Shown: one piece after another, positions 1 through 14,200 of the stretch | Layout of the letters: each line of letters starts with the position of its first letter | Numbering within the stretch: position 1 is the first letter of the stretch | From: Nepenthes gracilis | Lineage: Eukaryota; Streptophyta; Magnoliopsida; Caryophyllales; Nepenthaceae | Assembly (NCBI GenBank): GCA_033239525.1 | Contig: BSYO01000024.1 | Location: forward strand, 10,377,991 to 10,441,990 | Direction of reading: 5' to 3' | Length of the DNA: 64,000 nt | Notes under the pieces: model-generated | The model's input: the letters and a program-made list of their open reading frames with translations, nothing else | What the model was told of the DNA's origin: nothing | Databases searched by the model: none | Program-made: the position numbers and the translations under genes

Positions 1-3000
1 AAGCACTGTTATGGTTGTTGTAAGTAAAAATTTAGAGAGAGCAGCTAGATGGCTTGTTGGTGAAGGGGATAAATAGGTTTTTATTTTTTGGGGGTGGGGG
101 GGAGGAGGGGTTGAAGAGCGTGCTTGGATGTTTTCTACATTGACTTAATTTGTCATCTTTGAAAGGGCGATGCTCAGTGCATGGGGCTCCTACATTGTAT
201 GTTTTAGGGAGAATCAAATATATGCAGTCTTACTCGTATTATAAGGAGGTTATTTTTGGGATTTGAATCCATGATCTCTAGGTCAAAATAAAGTAATCCT
301 AATGTTGCACCAAGTTTCATCTTCTTGGCTTAATTTGTCATTGAACTTTCTTTTGGCTATAATGGTTGTATGTTCTTGGAAAAGGTTAATTCCAGGTGGT
401 TTGTTGTTGGTATTTTTTGCTGCAGCTTTACTCTCCTTCAGAAAGAGCAAGATTTTTTTCTTTCTTTGATGATTATGCTATGGTCTGTACCCATGTGAGT
501 TAGCTGTGGCTTCTTTTCAAGCATGATAGAGTTTGGTCTGCTTGTGCTCTTCCGACAGATAGAGATGCATGATGACCATTGCATTTTGTATTTGCAGGAA
601 GAAATGATGTTGTAACGAAGTGAATGTCTATTCTAATAACTATAATCTACAATATGTGATCGCTGCCTGTTTTCTTAGCATTTGATTTCTGCCTATGGAT
701 TCTCTTCAGAAATACACATGCAGACACATTTATGCATGAATGTACAGATTTGTGCTACTTGTTTGTGTAATACATGTAAGGGATGTAATCAATTTCAATT
801 ATTTGAAGTGTATTATTGTAATTTAGACAATTTTTTAGATATTTTAGTACATTTCTGATATATTTTGTTTATTTAGGATGAGAAGGTAAAGATTTAGGCA
901 TATCTTTGTCTTTATTTATTTGTAGTATGTCAATTTGGTGGATTGAGGTAGGTTTTTCCTATAAATTCATCATTATCGTTGTTCTTTCAGTGGAATTGAA
1001 TGGAAGATTTGAACAAAAGTTTTATTCTTGATTTGAGACAGTTCCCCATCAGTTTGAGAACTGTCATTCACGTCCTTGCGGCTTGCTTGCTTTCACTAAT
1101 CGAAGTTTTGACCCTTTTATAATGGCCATTTTGTGAATGGTTGTTAAAATTTTCATACTTTGGGCAGGCAGTGGAAGAATGCCTGAAACATTCTATTAAT
1201 GTGATGTTGGAGATCCTATAAATTCAAAGGGGTTTAGATACTAATATCTTTAATTGATGATATTTTCCAGAAAATTTAGTCATAAGTGAAGGTATAATTG
1301 CAATATACCACAGTATGTGGGGTTGTTCTTGTCTTGTGGGCCTTCTATTAAAAAATGATAATTAGATATTGCAATTTGATGCATGTGTTCAATCATTGAC
1401 TGTATTATTTCCGATGCATGGACTTCTGTGATCCGTAGCCCAAAAAACAAAAAAAGGAGAGCCTCTATATTAAATAGTTATCTGAATATTGCATGATATT
1501 ATTGAACTGTTGAGGTATTTTTGTAACAATATATGAGACTTCTTCAGAACTAATGAGATGTTGCTTTTCCACATTTGTGGGCCTGAACTTGTGAGCTATC
1601 ATGAGTCTCACCAATGTTATCCTCTCGTGAAAATTACTAGTCTCACAAGCAATTTAGCTGTCTTATGATTTGTCTCTGTGGTGTTTATAATTGGTTGATG
1701 TTCGTGACAAGCATGGTGTGCAAATAGCTCTAAATCGGAGGAAGTTATATTTTTCTAGGATTTTTTTAATTTGATATTGTAATCCTTACTAGGACTGCCT
1801 TTGTTCAGTGAGTGACCTAATGAAATAACTTAGGTTGCAAGTTGTTTATAGGGAGTGGGAACGATGGGATAGAAATCAATACTTATTGTTCTCTCTTGGG
1901 CACTTGCATATGGAGGGTGGCAGGTCATTTAATTCTCTCAAACACAACCTTTGGTATGTGGCCATCATGGTTTTTGAGCTCTTGATTCAGATGTTAATTT
2001 TATGATCTATACTCATCCTTTTAGTCAACAAATGATCCACGTCTTGATGCAAACAGCCTAGCAGTGTGCAGCTAGTCAAACATTTTCTAGGAGGGATGAT
2101 GAACAGAAGGGAAGAAGACATGGAAGGGGTAGAAAGGATGCAGATGAAGAAGACGACCAGGAAGAGGGGGAAGAAGCACAGCAAAGAGGGATATGAGAGG
2201 GAGGGAGAGCAATTATAGGTGATTGCCGTAAATATAATATCATTGATCAATAACTCAGTGGGTACATAGGTCATAAAAACATAAGGAAGCTCCAATAATA
2301 TGGAAATTTTAGTATTAAAGAAACCCAATAATGATGGAAGGAAATATTAATAATAAGGAACTCTCTTGAGCTTCTGTTTAAGGTGTGATTGGTACCTATT
2401 TCCTTTTTTGAACCCAATAGTTAATCGTTGTATGTCCAGGATAACCATCTCTGGATATGAGCTAAATAACTTATGTCAAGGAGTACGACTGCAGTTGCTC
2501 AAATCTATGGAATACTGCTTTAGCGAAATGATGATTGAAGCTATCTTTTGAGAGGAACAGGGATATTGCCATCAACCTACATGAAGCTTTTAACGACCTG
2601 TTGTTGCCTGTGGTCTACTGAAATTACAGTAATGGCAACAATGACAAACAAATGTTTCTACTAGGTTAAACTAAGCTGACCTTCATACTATGTGATAAAA
2701 ATGCAACATCTCAGAGTAATCTTTTCTGTGTAATAGAGTATGAACATATAATAGTTGTTTGAAGTTACGTAAAGTTATTAATCATCCAAGTCTCTTCTTA
2801 TAGATGCAATGGTTACCTTCACGATGATTATAAATACCCTCTTTAAGTTTTATTCGGATCTGCCCAAACGAGATAGGGAAAAAAATGTGAAGGTCGTCCA
2901 TTCCATCATCAATCTATAACATTAACACAATAATCTTCCGAACGAGTAATTAGGGAAATTCTAGTAGAGACACTTGGGGGTTTTCACCTGCACATAAAGG

Positions 3001-3232
3001 AAAGATCTCCAGAGTTGGTGACAGAGTCTGACAAAATTACTGTAGTAATGGAATATTTCACAATAAGAATCTCTTTAAAGTGTTACACATGTCTAATATG
3101 TTGATAATGCAAGCACACAAGGATAATCGAACTTGTGTTAAGTACATTCAGGAACGGGGAAGATTTATTCTAACTAAACTGTAACAACCTTTTCTGGTTC
3201 TGAAGAGTATCCTGACTCTACCAAATAAAGCT
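1..3232. other. No gene recognised (AT-rich non-coding)
   Basis: I found no conserved coding exon, RNA gene or clear element termini on either strand. The stretch is T-rich and stop-rich. A purine-rich block at about 2085-2200 gives an open frame on the minus strand, but its translation looks like low-complexity sequence. It lies 3' of the minus-strand beta-galactosidase gene and may hold its old 3' flank. Confidence 0.5.
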
Positions 3233-3325
3233 TCAGCTAGCCTTGGGCATGGGACCACCAAAGGTTTGGGTTGATTGGGATACTGAGCACCCGTGCCTCT
3301 CTAAACAAGCCTGCATGGCATCAAT
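3233..3325 (-). pseudogene. Remnant of the last SUEL-lectin exon of the beta-galactosidase
   Basis: The minus-strand translation reads MQACLERHGCSVSQS and then TFGGPMPKAS before a TGA at 3233-3235. It keeps the spacing of the C-terminal half of the plant beta-galactosidase lectin domain: an AC...C pair followed by FGG.P and a lysine. It stops before the final conserved part, and the usual FGGDPC reads FGGPMP. It lies in the correct order and strand 3' of the catalytic exons. It is separated from them by a MITE-like insertion and by a degraded partner exon. I infer that it is no longer translated. Confidence 0.6.
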
Positions 3326-3474
3326 GTAGATATATCTAATGTTAATATGAATAGATGTTTTCATGTAGATAAATTGGTGCAGTTTAGTCAAGCAATCAGA
3401 GAGAGACATTTTGTTAAATTTTGTGCCCTCCTTTATTGTGCTAGCTATGGGCAGGTAATGGTCTCAAATTTTCA

Positions 3475-4429
3475 CGGCACATTTGGTTATTGGAATGAAA
3501 TAATGTGGGAATAAAATAATTATTTTCTGGGAATAGAATAAGATGGGAATGGAGTTGGGAATTGTTATTATCATATTTGGTTGTTGGAATAGATAAGTTG
3601 AAAATTAGTATTCCAATATTTGGTTTGTAGAATAGTATGAGGAATAAGGTGAAAATTTATCGTAATAACTTTTTTGCCCTTGTTTAATAAAAAAGATATT
3701 CTTTTTTCATGTATATATATATATATATATAATATACATTATACTAAATTATTATTTAGTATAATATATATTTTTATCATGAAAAATACATATTTAATAA
3801 ATATTTGATATAATATATATAATTGAATATATATTACGTATATATAATTACGTGATATATCAAATATTTATTAATTATTTGATATAATATTACGTATTAT
3901 TAAATATTATATTTAATATAATATTCGATAAAATATTGCTTATTATTATATAATACGTAATATTACGTATTAAATATTTATTAAACATTATATATATATA
4001 TAATTACATGTATATATCAAATATTTATTAATTATTTGATATAATATTACGTATTGTTATATAATACGTAATATTACATATTAAATATTTATTAAATATT
4101 ACGTATATATAATATTACGTGTATATAATAAATATTTATTAAATATAGTTATTAAATAATTATATATCAAATAATTATGTGTGTGTGTGTGTGTGTATGA
4201 GGGCATTTTTCGGAACATAAAAAAATTGATGCGGGAATAGTTATTTCTAACTACCTAAGAATAATTAATACCAATGGGGAGGTGGTAATAGTTATTCTTT
4301 GAAATCCGGGAATAACTATTCCTTCAGGAATATTTATTCATTATTAAAATGAAACCAAACAGTGCAATAAATATTCTTGAAGGAATAAGGTGGGAATAAA
4401 AATTCTATTCCTGCCAACCAAATGTGGCG
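3475..4429. mobile_element. Non-autonomous DNA transposon (MITE-like)
   Basis: The ends are inverted copies of each other. The left end reads CGGCACATTTGGTT and the right end, reversed, reads CGCCACATTTGGTT. TCA occurs immediately outside both ends (3472-3474 and 4430-4432), a plausible 3-bp target duplication. Subterminal GGGAATAAAA-type motifs are also mirrored. The interior is very AT-rich, with repeated TATAATATTACGTATTA and AAATATTTATTAAA phrases, an (AT)n run near 3713 and a (GT)n run near 4177. It has no coding capacity. A 3-bp duplication and TTTGGTT-type ends suggest the PIF/Harbinger group, but that is inference. Confidence 0.65.
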
Positions 4430-4586
4430 TCAGTTTACGCATAGCATTTAATAGAAAGCTTGAAGGTATCTTTTAGGTTATGGCTTCCACTTTAAGCTGA
4501 TATGATATCTAGGGCCCAAGTTTCATCCATCCTCCTCTCATCTTTGGCGAGGGGGAAGAAATGACTGGATGGAGAAATTACTTTAC

Positions 4587-4705
4587 CTAATATGGTTTTA
4601 GAATTAGAGCGACAACGTTCTATTCTCCAGAAGGGCCGCCATGGCCTGCGAATAAATTTCTGCTAATGTGGCTTCTTTGGGATATTGCAACTGAGCTTTA
4701 GATCC
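4587..4705 (-). pseudogene. Decayed first SUEL-lectin exon of the beta-galactosidase
   Basis: In one minus-strand frame the start reads DLKLSCNIPKK. In another it continues ISRNLFAGHGGPSGE and then meets an in-frame stop. Together these resemble the plant beta-galactosidase lectin exon (a C...G.ISN..FASFG.PSG pattern) broken by a frameshift and a stop. A GTAAAG donor-like site lies at the lower edge (4586). The position between the last catalytic exon and the second lectin remnant fits the usual gene order. The start boundary is approximate. Confidence 0.55.
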
Positions 4706-5206
4706 CCCAGTTGTTTTGCTTTTAGCTAGTCTGGTTGTATCCACTCCATGAAACTCAAGAGAGGCTGCTGAATCTATTTAGATAGAGTCAGTTTGTATGG
4801 GTTCGCAGATGATGTTATTCTGCACTTACAACAGTCACTTAAACAGCTTGGTTGCCAGTTTGGAGAATTTTGGAAACTCAATGGGTTCAGTCTTCCTCAG
4901 AAGCAGGAAATCTTGGCAAGGAAATGGGAAATGTTTAAAGATAACTTGTCCACTATTCCTCCATCCATTATGCGATTTTCTTGGAAGTGAGGAATGTTAT
5001 TGTTTGAGTTGGGGGGGGGGGGTTCAACTTTCAAACATGTCCATGCTTCAGTAAAGTTGGCTGAGTTTATTTTAGGCACAAGTAAAAATTTTTTTTTTTT
5101 TTTTTTTGTGTGATGAAGCTTTATTTGACGGCCTGAATGATTTGTTTATTAGCAGTTAGGTTTTATTTACTTTTATTGTGATGCTGCTACACCTGTTCGG
5201 GAATAT

Positions 5207-8200
5207 TCATTTTACTGACAAAAAAAAAAAAAGAAAAGAAACTACTGGAGTCAGATGTGTATCTGAAACATGATTACGGACCTCCGTGACTGAAACTCTG
5301 TCTATGGAGATGTTTCGAGGGTCCCCATTTTCTTCTTCTAGTAATACTAGTAAATTGCATCCAGGCTTGAGGAAGGATCTTGGTATATTGTACCTGTATA
5401 GGGAAGGCAGTAGTTAAGGAGAACTCAGAAATAGAACTTGAATGAAACTGAACATTCTGGTTTTCATTTTAGAAATGTAAGATTGGAACAGCCATGTCTG
5501 TGACAGTGACATGTTTTTATGTTTTGAATGGTGTAGATATACTCGTTAATAAGGGTGCAATACCCCAAAATTTTCTGATTTTGTTCTTCAAAGAAAATTG
5601 CAGGAAAGAAGCCGTAGTGGAATAGAATATCAGTATCAGTGCTGATATCGACTGTATTAGGCAATATGTATTGGTATTCAATGTCAAAGAATTGGGAGTA
5701 TCAACATGTATCTTGCGATATATCATCAATATAACTACATATCGTGATTTTGTTGTGGTATTGTGAGGCCGATATCAATATATGTCGGATGATATTTTGC
5801 ATATCCCTAACATGTCTTGACAAAAATTTACACAGGGTGCTGTAAAGACATTTTCAAATAACCTTCATGGATCTCCCTTTTGTTCCCCCCTTCCTGTCTC
5901 TCCTGCTGTTTTTGCATATTATTTTTCATAATTCCATTCCCTTCGGATAGTTCTTTCTCAAGAGTTGACCTTGGCTCAAGAGCATTATTGAGGTAATCAA
6001 ATGACTAACCATGATTGAGAAGGAGATCCTGCAGGTGTAAGAAACGAAACCCAGTATCGCCCGATACTTTCACCATTGATCCAAGCTTCACCTTTTCCCA
6101 TCGAAGCAAGATTTAATGCTAGTGGGTCATTCCCCTGAGGTGCATCAAATGTGGTCTGCCAAGAGGAACAATGAAGTAGACTAATGTTTAGTTTCTTAAT
6201 TAGATGAAGTTGAGTACAATAATTACGGATGCATTAAACTACAGGGAAGAAGTAAATTATTGCTTGTTAAGTGTAGCACTACAGGGAGCATCTGGAGGAT
6301 ATGTTTTGGCTCAAGCTTCAATAATATTGTCATAGAATGCAATATACAATATTTTTCAAGAGCCATGAGTTTATAAAAACAGCTTGAAGTGTAACGCTGT
6401 GGAGATGCTCTCATGGACTTCTTAAATTTCTGTTTGTTTGGTATGAACCTGTGAATCTATGCTTACAATTCTTGAGATAAACTGAAGAATTATCTTTTTT
6501 TTTTCCCCTTTTTGCTGAGAAATGAAGAATTATCTTCATGCTGGTGACAATATTGTGGATTAATTGCTTGATGATGTGGGTGGAAGAATTAAGTTGGCCT
6601 TTTTTTGACTATCTTGTTTTTATTTTTTAAGCTGGCTGCCTTAATCATCTATCTAATTAAGAAGTCACTGGAAATATATTGGCTTCTTAAGTGGCTTCTA
6701 CTGCATGTTTAATCATTCTGTTCATAAATATGTGCTTGCTATTTTTATTTTAGTATTATAAAATCATGACATCAATGGGCCGGACTAGTCTACCTTATAC
6801 CATGTCAGTGGTTGGAGCCTTGAGCTAAAATCATCCCACGTCATTCCTCCAACTTTTCTTTGATGTGTATATACTTGTAATTTCTCACCTACCAATCCAA
6901 TCTTCATTGGATACATGAAGTCAGTAAACAATAAATGCAGACAATTTTCTATCAGAGGACATTACACAAAAAGGTAAGTGGAAAACCTTCTTGAACAATC
7001 AAGCAACAAACTAATGATGATTTACTAGAAATTTAAAAATAAGTTGGATAGTGGTAGTGAATAAAATAGTTGAAAATTAGTGGCAAACTTATAATGTCTG
7101 AACATGATCCTGTTTTAGAAGAAAATGACTTCTTTACTATGATATGAGGGGCAATTGGTGGATGGTTCTCAAATTGAGTCCTACTCTTCTAAAGAGTACT
7201 GTATCCCAAAACCCTGTATATTTCTTATAACTGTTCCGGTTCCCTTGTTTGGCTGATGTGAAACCAGAAAAATTAGTAGATTTCCTATCAGGTGGAAATG
7301 AGGATTTCCGGAACTTCCACTTGATTAAGTTGAGCATTGTTAAGCTTCCCATGAAACATTTATTGGAGTTCCCAAAATGTTTTTGAGGAGTTTTGTGCTT
7401 GAAAGATTTCCGAATCGTGATACACCATCTCCCTGAAGTCTTAGTGCTCCATACACTGTGAGGAATGATGTATTTCAAGGGAGGGATTTGAACATGCTAG
7501 TTTTCAGCCGTGTTATTCTCATTTGTGTGGCAAGTTAAATCGTAAGTTCCATTTCTGATGAAGTCGCTTCATACTGCCTGAATGATCTTCCTTTTGGCAG
7601 TCGGTTTGTATTGGTTTTTTGGTGCTGCCTTGATAGCTGTTTAATAATATTTTTACTTTACTGAAAAAAAAAGTGAATGGAAAAAAAATGATAATTTGAC
7701 CGGTGTTTTGTTTCCAGAAAAATTCTGACCTGATATCCCCAAGGATAGTTAGTGAAATCTGTAGAATCTTCATCACCTTGAATTGTTACCTTTTGTAGTC
7801 CAGCAGTCTTCCTCTCAAGATGTGCTCCCGAGTCCTTTACACCAGAGGCATTAGTTGTTATGATGTCGGACTGAGAAATGGGTGTAAAGTTTATGGACTA
7901 AGAAGCAACTTCTAAATGGCAGCTGTCTAAGGCACACCATAATATGGCAGCCCGATGCACAAGGCCCCTGTATTGCGGGGTCTATGGAGGGCATACTACC
8001 TTATTTTTGGCAACTTTTTGAGGCATCCTTTTTTGTGTTTCAGGGTGAGAATTGGAGGCCTTTGTGACTATAAATCATGTTAGTTGAGTTTATTGGCCGG
8101 TTCAAATATCTTTTGAAGTTGTTTCATAATAAGAAATCAAACATGCCAAGGGCAGAAACAAAACGCAAGACTTGAGATTGAAATGTACCGGTAGTCCCAC

Positions 8201-11200
8201 CATTACACTCAACAATGATACATTGTTTGTTCCATTATTCAGAAAAATTGTACTCTGCAAAGTGAAGTTTTGATTTTTGTAACTTCCATGTGCTGATCCT
8301 AGGGAGAAAAAAACATGTGATCTCATTAACGTTAGTATTATAGATAACAACATATCTGTGAAAGAAAATTGTGCAAGCCAAATAATAACTTCTGTAAATA
8401 AAACATCTGGGTTGGGACTGCACCAACTCACTCTCCCCTACTTCTTTACTAAAAGAAGTGGGGAGTAAATAAATCATTGGGGATGTGTAATGACTTCAGA
8501 TCTCATTCATTAATTTCCTAGATTGTAGAATAAGGATTCTTAAAAAAATTTGATTTGCTTTTGCTACTGGGCCTTTTTGATCCGTGCTACTTTGATTACT
8601 GTTTTGGAATGCCCCCAAAGAAAGAAAAAAAAAATGCAGACAGACAATGGGAAATCTCTCTTTTCCTGAGTATTTGAATGCCCATATTTGTCCATAACCT
8701 CATCATTAACATCAGTACTTCTGTCATGACTTGCAAGAAAAACAGTAGATTTACTTTCCCGATGGGAAAGAAAGAGAGAAAAGCCAGTGGGCATGTGAAC
8801 TATCTATCTCATTATAAACTGTGTTGATATTCATCAGGCTTACCTACATGTTCTCCGTTGACAAATGCATGCAAAACGTGTCCAGTTGAGTCGACACGGA
8901 GTACAGAGTTGCGGTTGAAGGTATAGTATGGAAAGCTGCAACATACAACCCATGAGTATCAGCTGATACATTAACTAGTACTAATATACATCAACTTTCT
9001 TGACTACTTGAATCAAGAGCTTGAGACTCAGTTGAGCTCTTTCCCCAAAGGTATACTGAATATACTTAAAACATTTTGGTAGGGATTAGTTCTAGGTTCT
9101 TCCTTGAGTGTACCATTTTCTTCTTATTGTTTGTTGTTTCAGATTTAACTTCTGCATGTCATATTTTATTGTTCACATTGCCTCAATCAAGTTATGTGAG
9201 AGCTGGCTGTATTGATTTTGTTCCATTCTATTTGCTTCCTATGCAATGACAATGGTTGTTTATGATCTACCACCTCAGTTCTGCCAAATGTAGTTTCTTC
9301 CTTATCTCCATCTTTGTGTGAGGCATCCTTGATTGCCTATTTTGGCGCTAATTCAATTTGATTAGTAGCATTAGCTGACGGTTTAATCAATATGGATAAA
9401 TATGGCAACAGCAGTAACATAACCTCAAGTAGAGGTTGGATAAATGAATCATCCTCCATATGGATGAAATTATCGGTATCAACCGAATTGGATGATAGAT
9501 ATTAGTATCTAACTGAATTTGTTTTTAAAATGTAGAGCAAAATGAACTAAGGACAATATTGATCAATATATCACGATACATAGTTGATACACAACATATC
9601 ATTATTTTGTCATAAGGCAAATATCAGTATTAGGGTGATCTGATTGCGATATATATCTGCCCATATGTCATGCGAAAGTTCCGCCATTTAACTTGGTTTA
9701 GAGCAGCATCTCAGAAAGTAGAAGCATATTCAAATCTTTTTTATTACCTTCATCTTTATGCCAACTACTCACCCCTAACGTGCCATGAATACTTTCTTTT
9801 TTGATTTGCATGGTTCAAATTTAGCAAACTTGAACTATGCAAACTGCAAAGTTTTGCCAGATTACCTGAAAGTGTACCAAAGATAATCGGATGCATCCTT
9901 CACAGCACCAATCTGGTCTAATAATGTATTTGATCTTGACAATGTCTCGTCAAATTTTGGAATTGCTTCCCTGAATTCTTCCCAATTATCATCTGAATCA
10001 AACTTGATGTTCGTTGTCATGGATCTTGTACTGTGTTGTGAGCTTACCTATTGAAGATGAATGAGTGAATCATTTTAATCTCTTGTGCTTCTAGTAACAC
10101 CATAAAAAAGAAAGTATCTGTTGTTTGTTCAGTGCTCTGCATTTCTTCTACTTGATTTAGACTAGGATGTAACACCACAATTATGACTATAACATTGGGA
10201 TTCAAGTAACTGGGCCAGAGGTCTCAGACTTGCCATTCTTGTGTTAAATGCAACAGTTTCGCAGTCAGCTAAGATGCTTATTGATGTCGGAGGCAGGTTG
10301 TATGAGGAGTTGTCAAAGATCACCGTTGCTTGGCTCCTGTTATCATTGTTTATCAGGAACGCGGCACATTTGCCTGATTCGTCTTCGAAAACATAAACCT
10401 GCAAAGGTATGAACGGTGCCTCTATCTGATTATGTTGTAAATATGTTGCTTGATATCAGTGGGGAGATAAGTAGGATGATCTTTACCTCTTGCTGACTAC
10501 CCAGAGCATAATTGGTTTGTGCCCCGGACAGTAAAGTTTGAGAGCATAGATTTACTGCTGCATGCAATTCCTTTAGATGACCCCATTTTGGCTGCCTTAT
10601 GAAACCTAAAATTTTCCAAATAAGAGTTTCAAACCAAATAATAGGAATTCATGTATATTTTTATTAACTTGATCATACCATACTCGTCAAGAGGTGCTTG
10701 ATCATAGTAGCTTGTTATCACAAATGCAGCCGCAGTTCTTCCAAAATTGGTTCCCCCGTGATACTGCAGCATTACAGTGATTATAGATTTAGGGCTTTGG
10801 GCTTTTGGCCCCTCCAACTACAAAAGCTTATTTGATTCCAAACAAAAAATGGTATTGTTACTGTTGAGATAATAACAGAAAAGCACTTTTTCAAAGGCTC
10901 ATGCGTATGAGCTCTTCGTGGACTTTTACTGTTGGTATTTCTGAAATGACAAAATTTACCCTCTAGTTTTTCTTTTTCTGTTTATCCAATTTTGGACTGA
11001 GTATTAGGTTTACCCTATTGCACTCTGCACTTTTTCCTTTTCTGGATGAACAAAAAGAAAAAATGCAATCCTTCAAGAAATTTTCAGATTTTTGTGTAAA
11101 TCATGTAATTTAGTTGTGTTACTAAAATTTATAAATATTAAGCGATTTTATTTTAATACCATTTTTTCTACACAAAAAATGTTTAGTAGATTTGTTTGAT

Positions 11201-14200
11201 AATTGTAAAAGTTTATTATTCTTTTAGCATATTTTTAAAAAGAGAAACAAATAAATATATAAAACAATATAAAAGATTTTCTTATTGGTTATTTGACAAT
11301 TCTAGAGAATTGGCTGGGAATACTCTAGCCAAACACTATTTTGATGTATAACATCTCTGGCAATAGCGATAATAGCAACAATTTAACAGCAAATAACCAA
11401 CATCAACAATGAATTTTCAACAGCCGAACCAAAGAATTTTCATTGTTCTGTTTTTCTCGTGATTATTGAAGTGGTGGTATCAGTGGATAGTTAGTTGTGG
11501 AATGAGATCCTCATACCATGTAATAGTTTATAAAGCTGCCTTTCTTTGCTACGAATAGGGCAACATGAAATGCTATATCTTCAGCAGATCTTATGTATGG
11601 TTGCCCACCATATACTTGGTAGCTTCAACAATGAAAACAGAGAAAGGTATCAGGGTTTCACTTACTGTGGATATCATTTAAGCAAGAATCATGTAAAATA
11701 ACTCGGGGAAAACCAGCTTTATAAATGAAGAGGAGGTAATTCGATTAATAATCTTTGCTCTTCAACTTGAAAATGATGTGCTTTTGATTTGTATTTGAAA
11801 TGATTTATTGACAGTGAGCATGCTTGAAGATTTGGAAAATGAATTCAACAGGAAGTGGTAAGCTCATTCCCTCTTTTTTTCTTTTCACATTTCTCTTGCA
11901 GCTTCTGAAGTTCTAGTTGAAAACACATATACTTCAGAGAGCAATGCTAGTGACAGTTATTTTAGAGTGATTGTTGTTGGTGGCACCCGCTTTGTGATTG
12001 GTCGGTGTTAGATACACTCCATGCATGGGACTCACATGTGAATGATCTACACTGTCCATCAGAGAGCGAGTGCTCACCGGAGAATGATTGCTGCAAAAAG
12101 GGAGACAAAAAAACATACAAAGAAGTCCAGTTCTCTGTCCACAGCGATGGCTTATTGGGGGAGTTGGGTCCTTTAAATGTAACTCCACACTGCATCCCAT
12201 TGCATGTATTGATCTGGAAAATCAAATTGTTGCAGCGCTTCTGGGTGAAAAATTCAGAGGTGGCAATGTGCTGGGCTAGGCTTGGGGGCAAGGGAGCCAA
12301 ACCCAAATCTAACCCTCAAAACTTCAGGTTGGGTAAAAATCCAACCCATATTGGGTTTGGGTTGGGACGTAGTAAATCTATACTCAACCCAAACACAATT
12401 ATGAATTTTGGGTTATTCCCTAACCGAAACATAGTCAAAATGGGTAAAATCCAATCAATTTGTGTTGGGTTTTATTGGATTTGAGTCTTTTTTGCTTGTC
12501 CGAATTCCTCGGTGTTTTTTTTTTTTTTTTGGGGGTTGAGAAGGAGGGGAGGAGAGAACTGACCACAGGATCAGGGGCATCATCTTGCTTGCACATCATC
12601 CATGGCACACCTGTTTGAAGCCTGACAGCCATGGATGCAGCCCACCGTACATAGGCCGGTCCACTTTTACCAAACGCCGCTTCCACAATTCCGTACTCGT
12701 TTTCAATCTACAAAGACCTCCACAGTATTCAAGAGGGAGGGAAATTTTCCATAAATCCTCCACGGAATGAGGTTTTGAGGAAACAGAAACTAGACCTGTG
12801 ATAGTATGATGGGGCCGCCTTGTGAAGCATAGAGTTTTTCTTCTTTCATCATGTTTACTATCAATGTCGTGAAATTTTGCATGACTGCCTGGCTCCATCG
12901 ACAAAGATATATTTAACAGCAGGTGACAATTTTGATGTCATTTCATGATTTATCTGTCTGTTAAACTGTTAGTAGTTGTGGTGGTTGATACCTTGAAGGG
13001 CAAGTTATCGGATCGAAATACAATGTTGGGGATGTCATGCAGCCAGAAAGGAAAGCCTCTGCACGCAGGAGCATCATCATGCAACTTATAATGTGTCGTC
13101 GGGAACATTTTCTGATAATTAAACAATCAATAATTGTGATTAGTGTGTGATTAAGAGCGATTTATAGGCGTGTTGTACCCGTAACTCCATTCAGCGTCGA
13201 TGAACGGTCCAATCCGAAGGCTCACGTAAAGGCCTTGCGCTTGGATTTCCTTAATAAATCCTACCAAGTCTCGTCTTCCATTGAAATCATACTGTCATGC
13301 AGAGACCAAATGGGCAAATTCGACATTATCACACTGTATAATTAATAGAAATAAATTATAACCTATTTGGGTTTGATTCTGAAATTATTTTACAGAAATA
13401 AAAAAAAATTACAGGAAAAATAAACAAATAAAGAGAAAAAATTTTATTTCGTTTATTCAGACGGCGATAGAAGATTACAAGAAATTGAAAAAATTAAATA
13501 ATATAAAAAATTAAAAGACAAAATAAACTATTAAATTGAAAATAAATATGCTTTTTTTTAAAAAAAATTATTTTGTGTATAATGTTAAATAAGGTTTACC
13601 TGGCCAGGCTGAGGCTCATGGAGGTTCCAAAAGACGTACGTTTGTATGACGTCTAGTCCTCCATCTTTGGCTTTGGAGATTAACGATGGCCACATCTGCA
13701 CAAGCTTCCTCATCAAATTATCAATAAATATGCTTGGTGGTTGTATAATATATTTTATCAATTTACCTATTTTTCTAAATGAGCCTATTATAACTTAATA
13801 TGAACAGATAAATAAGATAGTATATTATCTAAAGATATAATAATTGTGTGACCAAAAGAAAATTTGATATTAAGTTTAGATCATGAAATGATATTTCAGA
13901 TACAGATGAATAAAATCGTACGTATTTATTTGATCTTATTTAAATCACACGATATGAAAGTTTCGTATATTAGATCAAACTGTCTTAAAACGAGCCACAA
14001 CTTACGGACAAATTCATGGCCAATAAGTTTTTTTTTTCTTTTTTGTGTTGCCGAGCAAGGAAGTCATGAAATTTCAATATCTCACCTAACCAATGTAAAT
14101 GAAAATAGGATGATAGCACGTGATCTTAGAGTAATTTAGCTATTTTTTCAACCCAAAATTTGGGGAATTAGCTGGCTTTGTTGCCATGAAAAAGATGCAA

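Noticed and set aside
4793..4990. FADDVIL translation as a LINE reverse-transcriptase fragment
   Set aside because: Only a short FADD-like match with no upstream or downstream RT motifs; chance similarity is likely, and it overlaps the beta-galactosidase 3' region on the other strand.
7137..7478. 113-codon minus-strand frame as a beta-galactosidase exon
   Set aside because: It matches no GH35 segment; the missing exon was found at 6794-6901 in the correct phase.
12005..12484. 159-codon plus-strand frame as a gene
   Set aside because: It is opposite to beta-galactosidase exon 7 and an intronic CCAACCC-rich repeat; the translation has no conserved motif.
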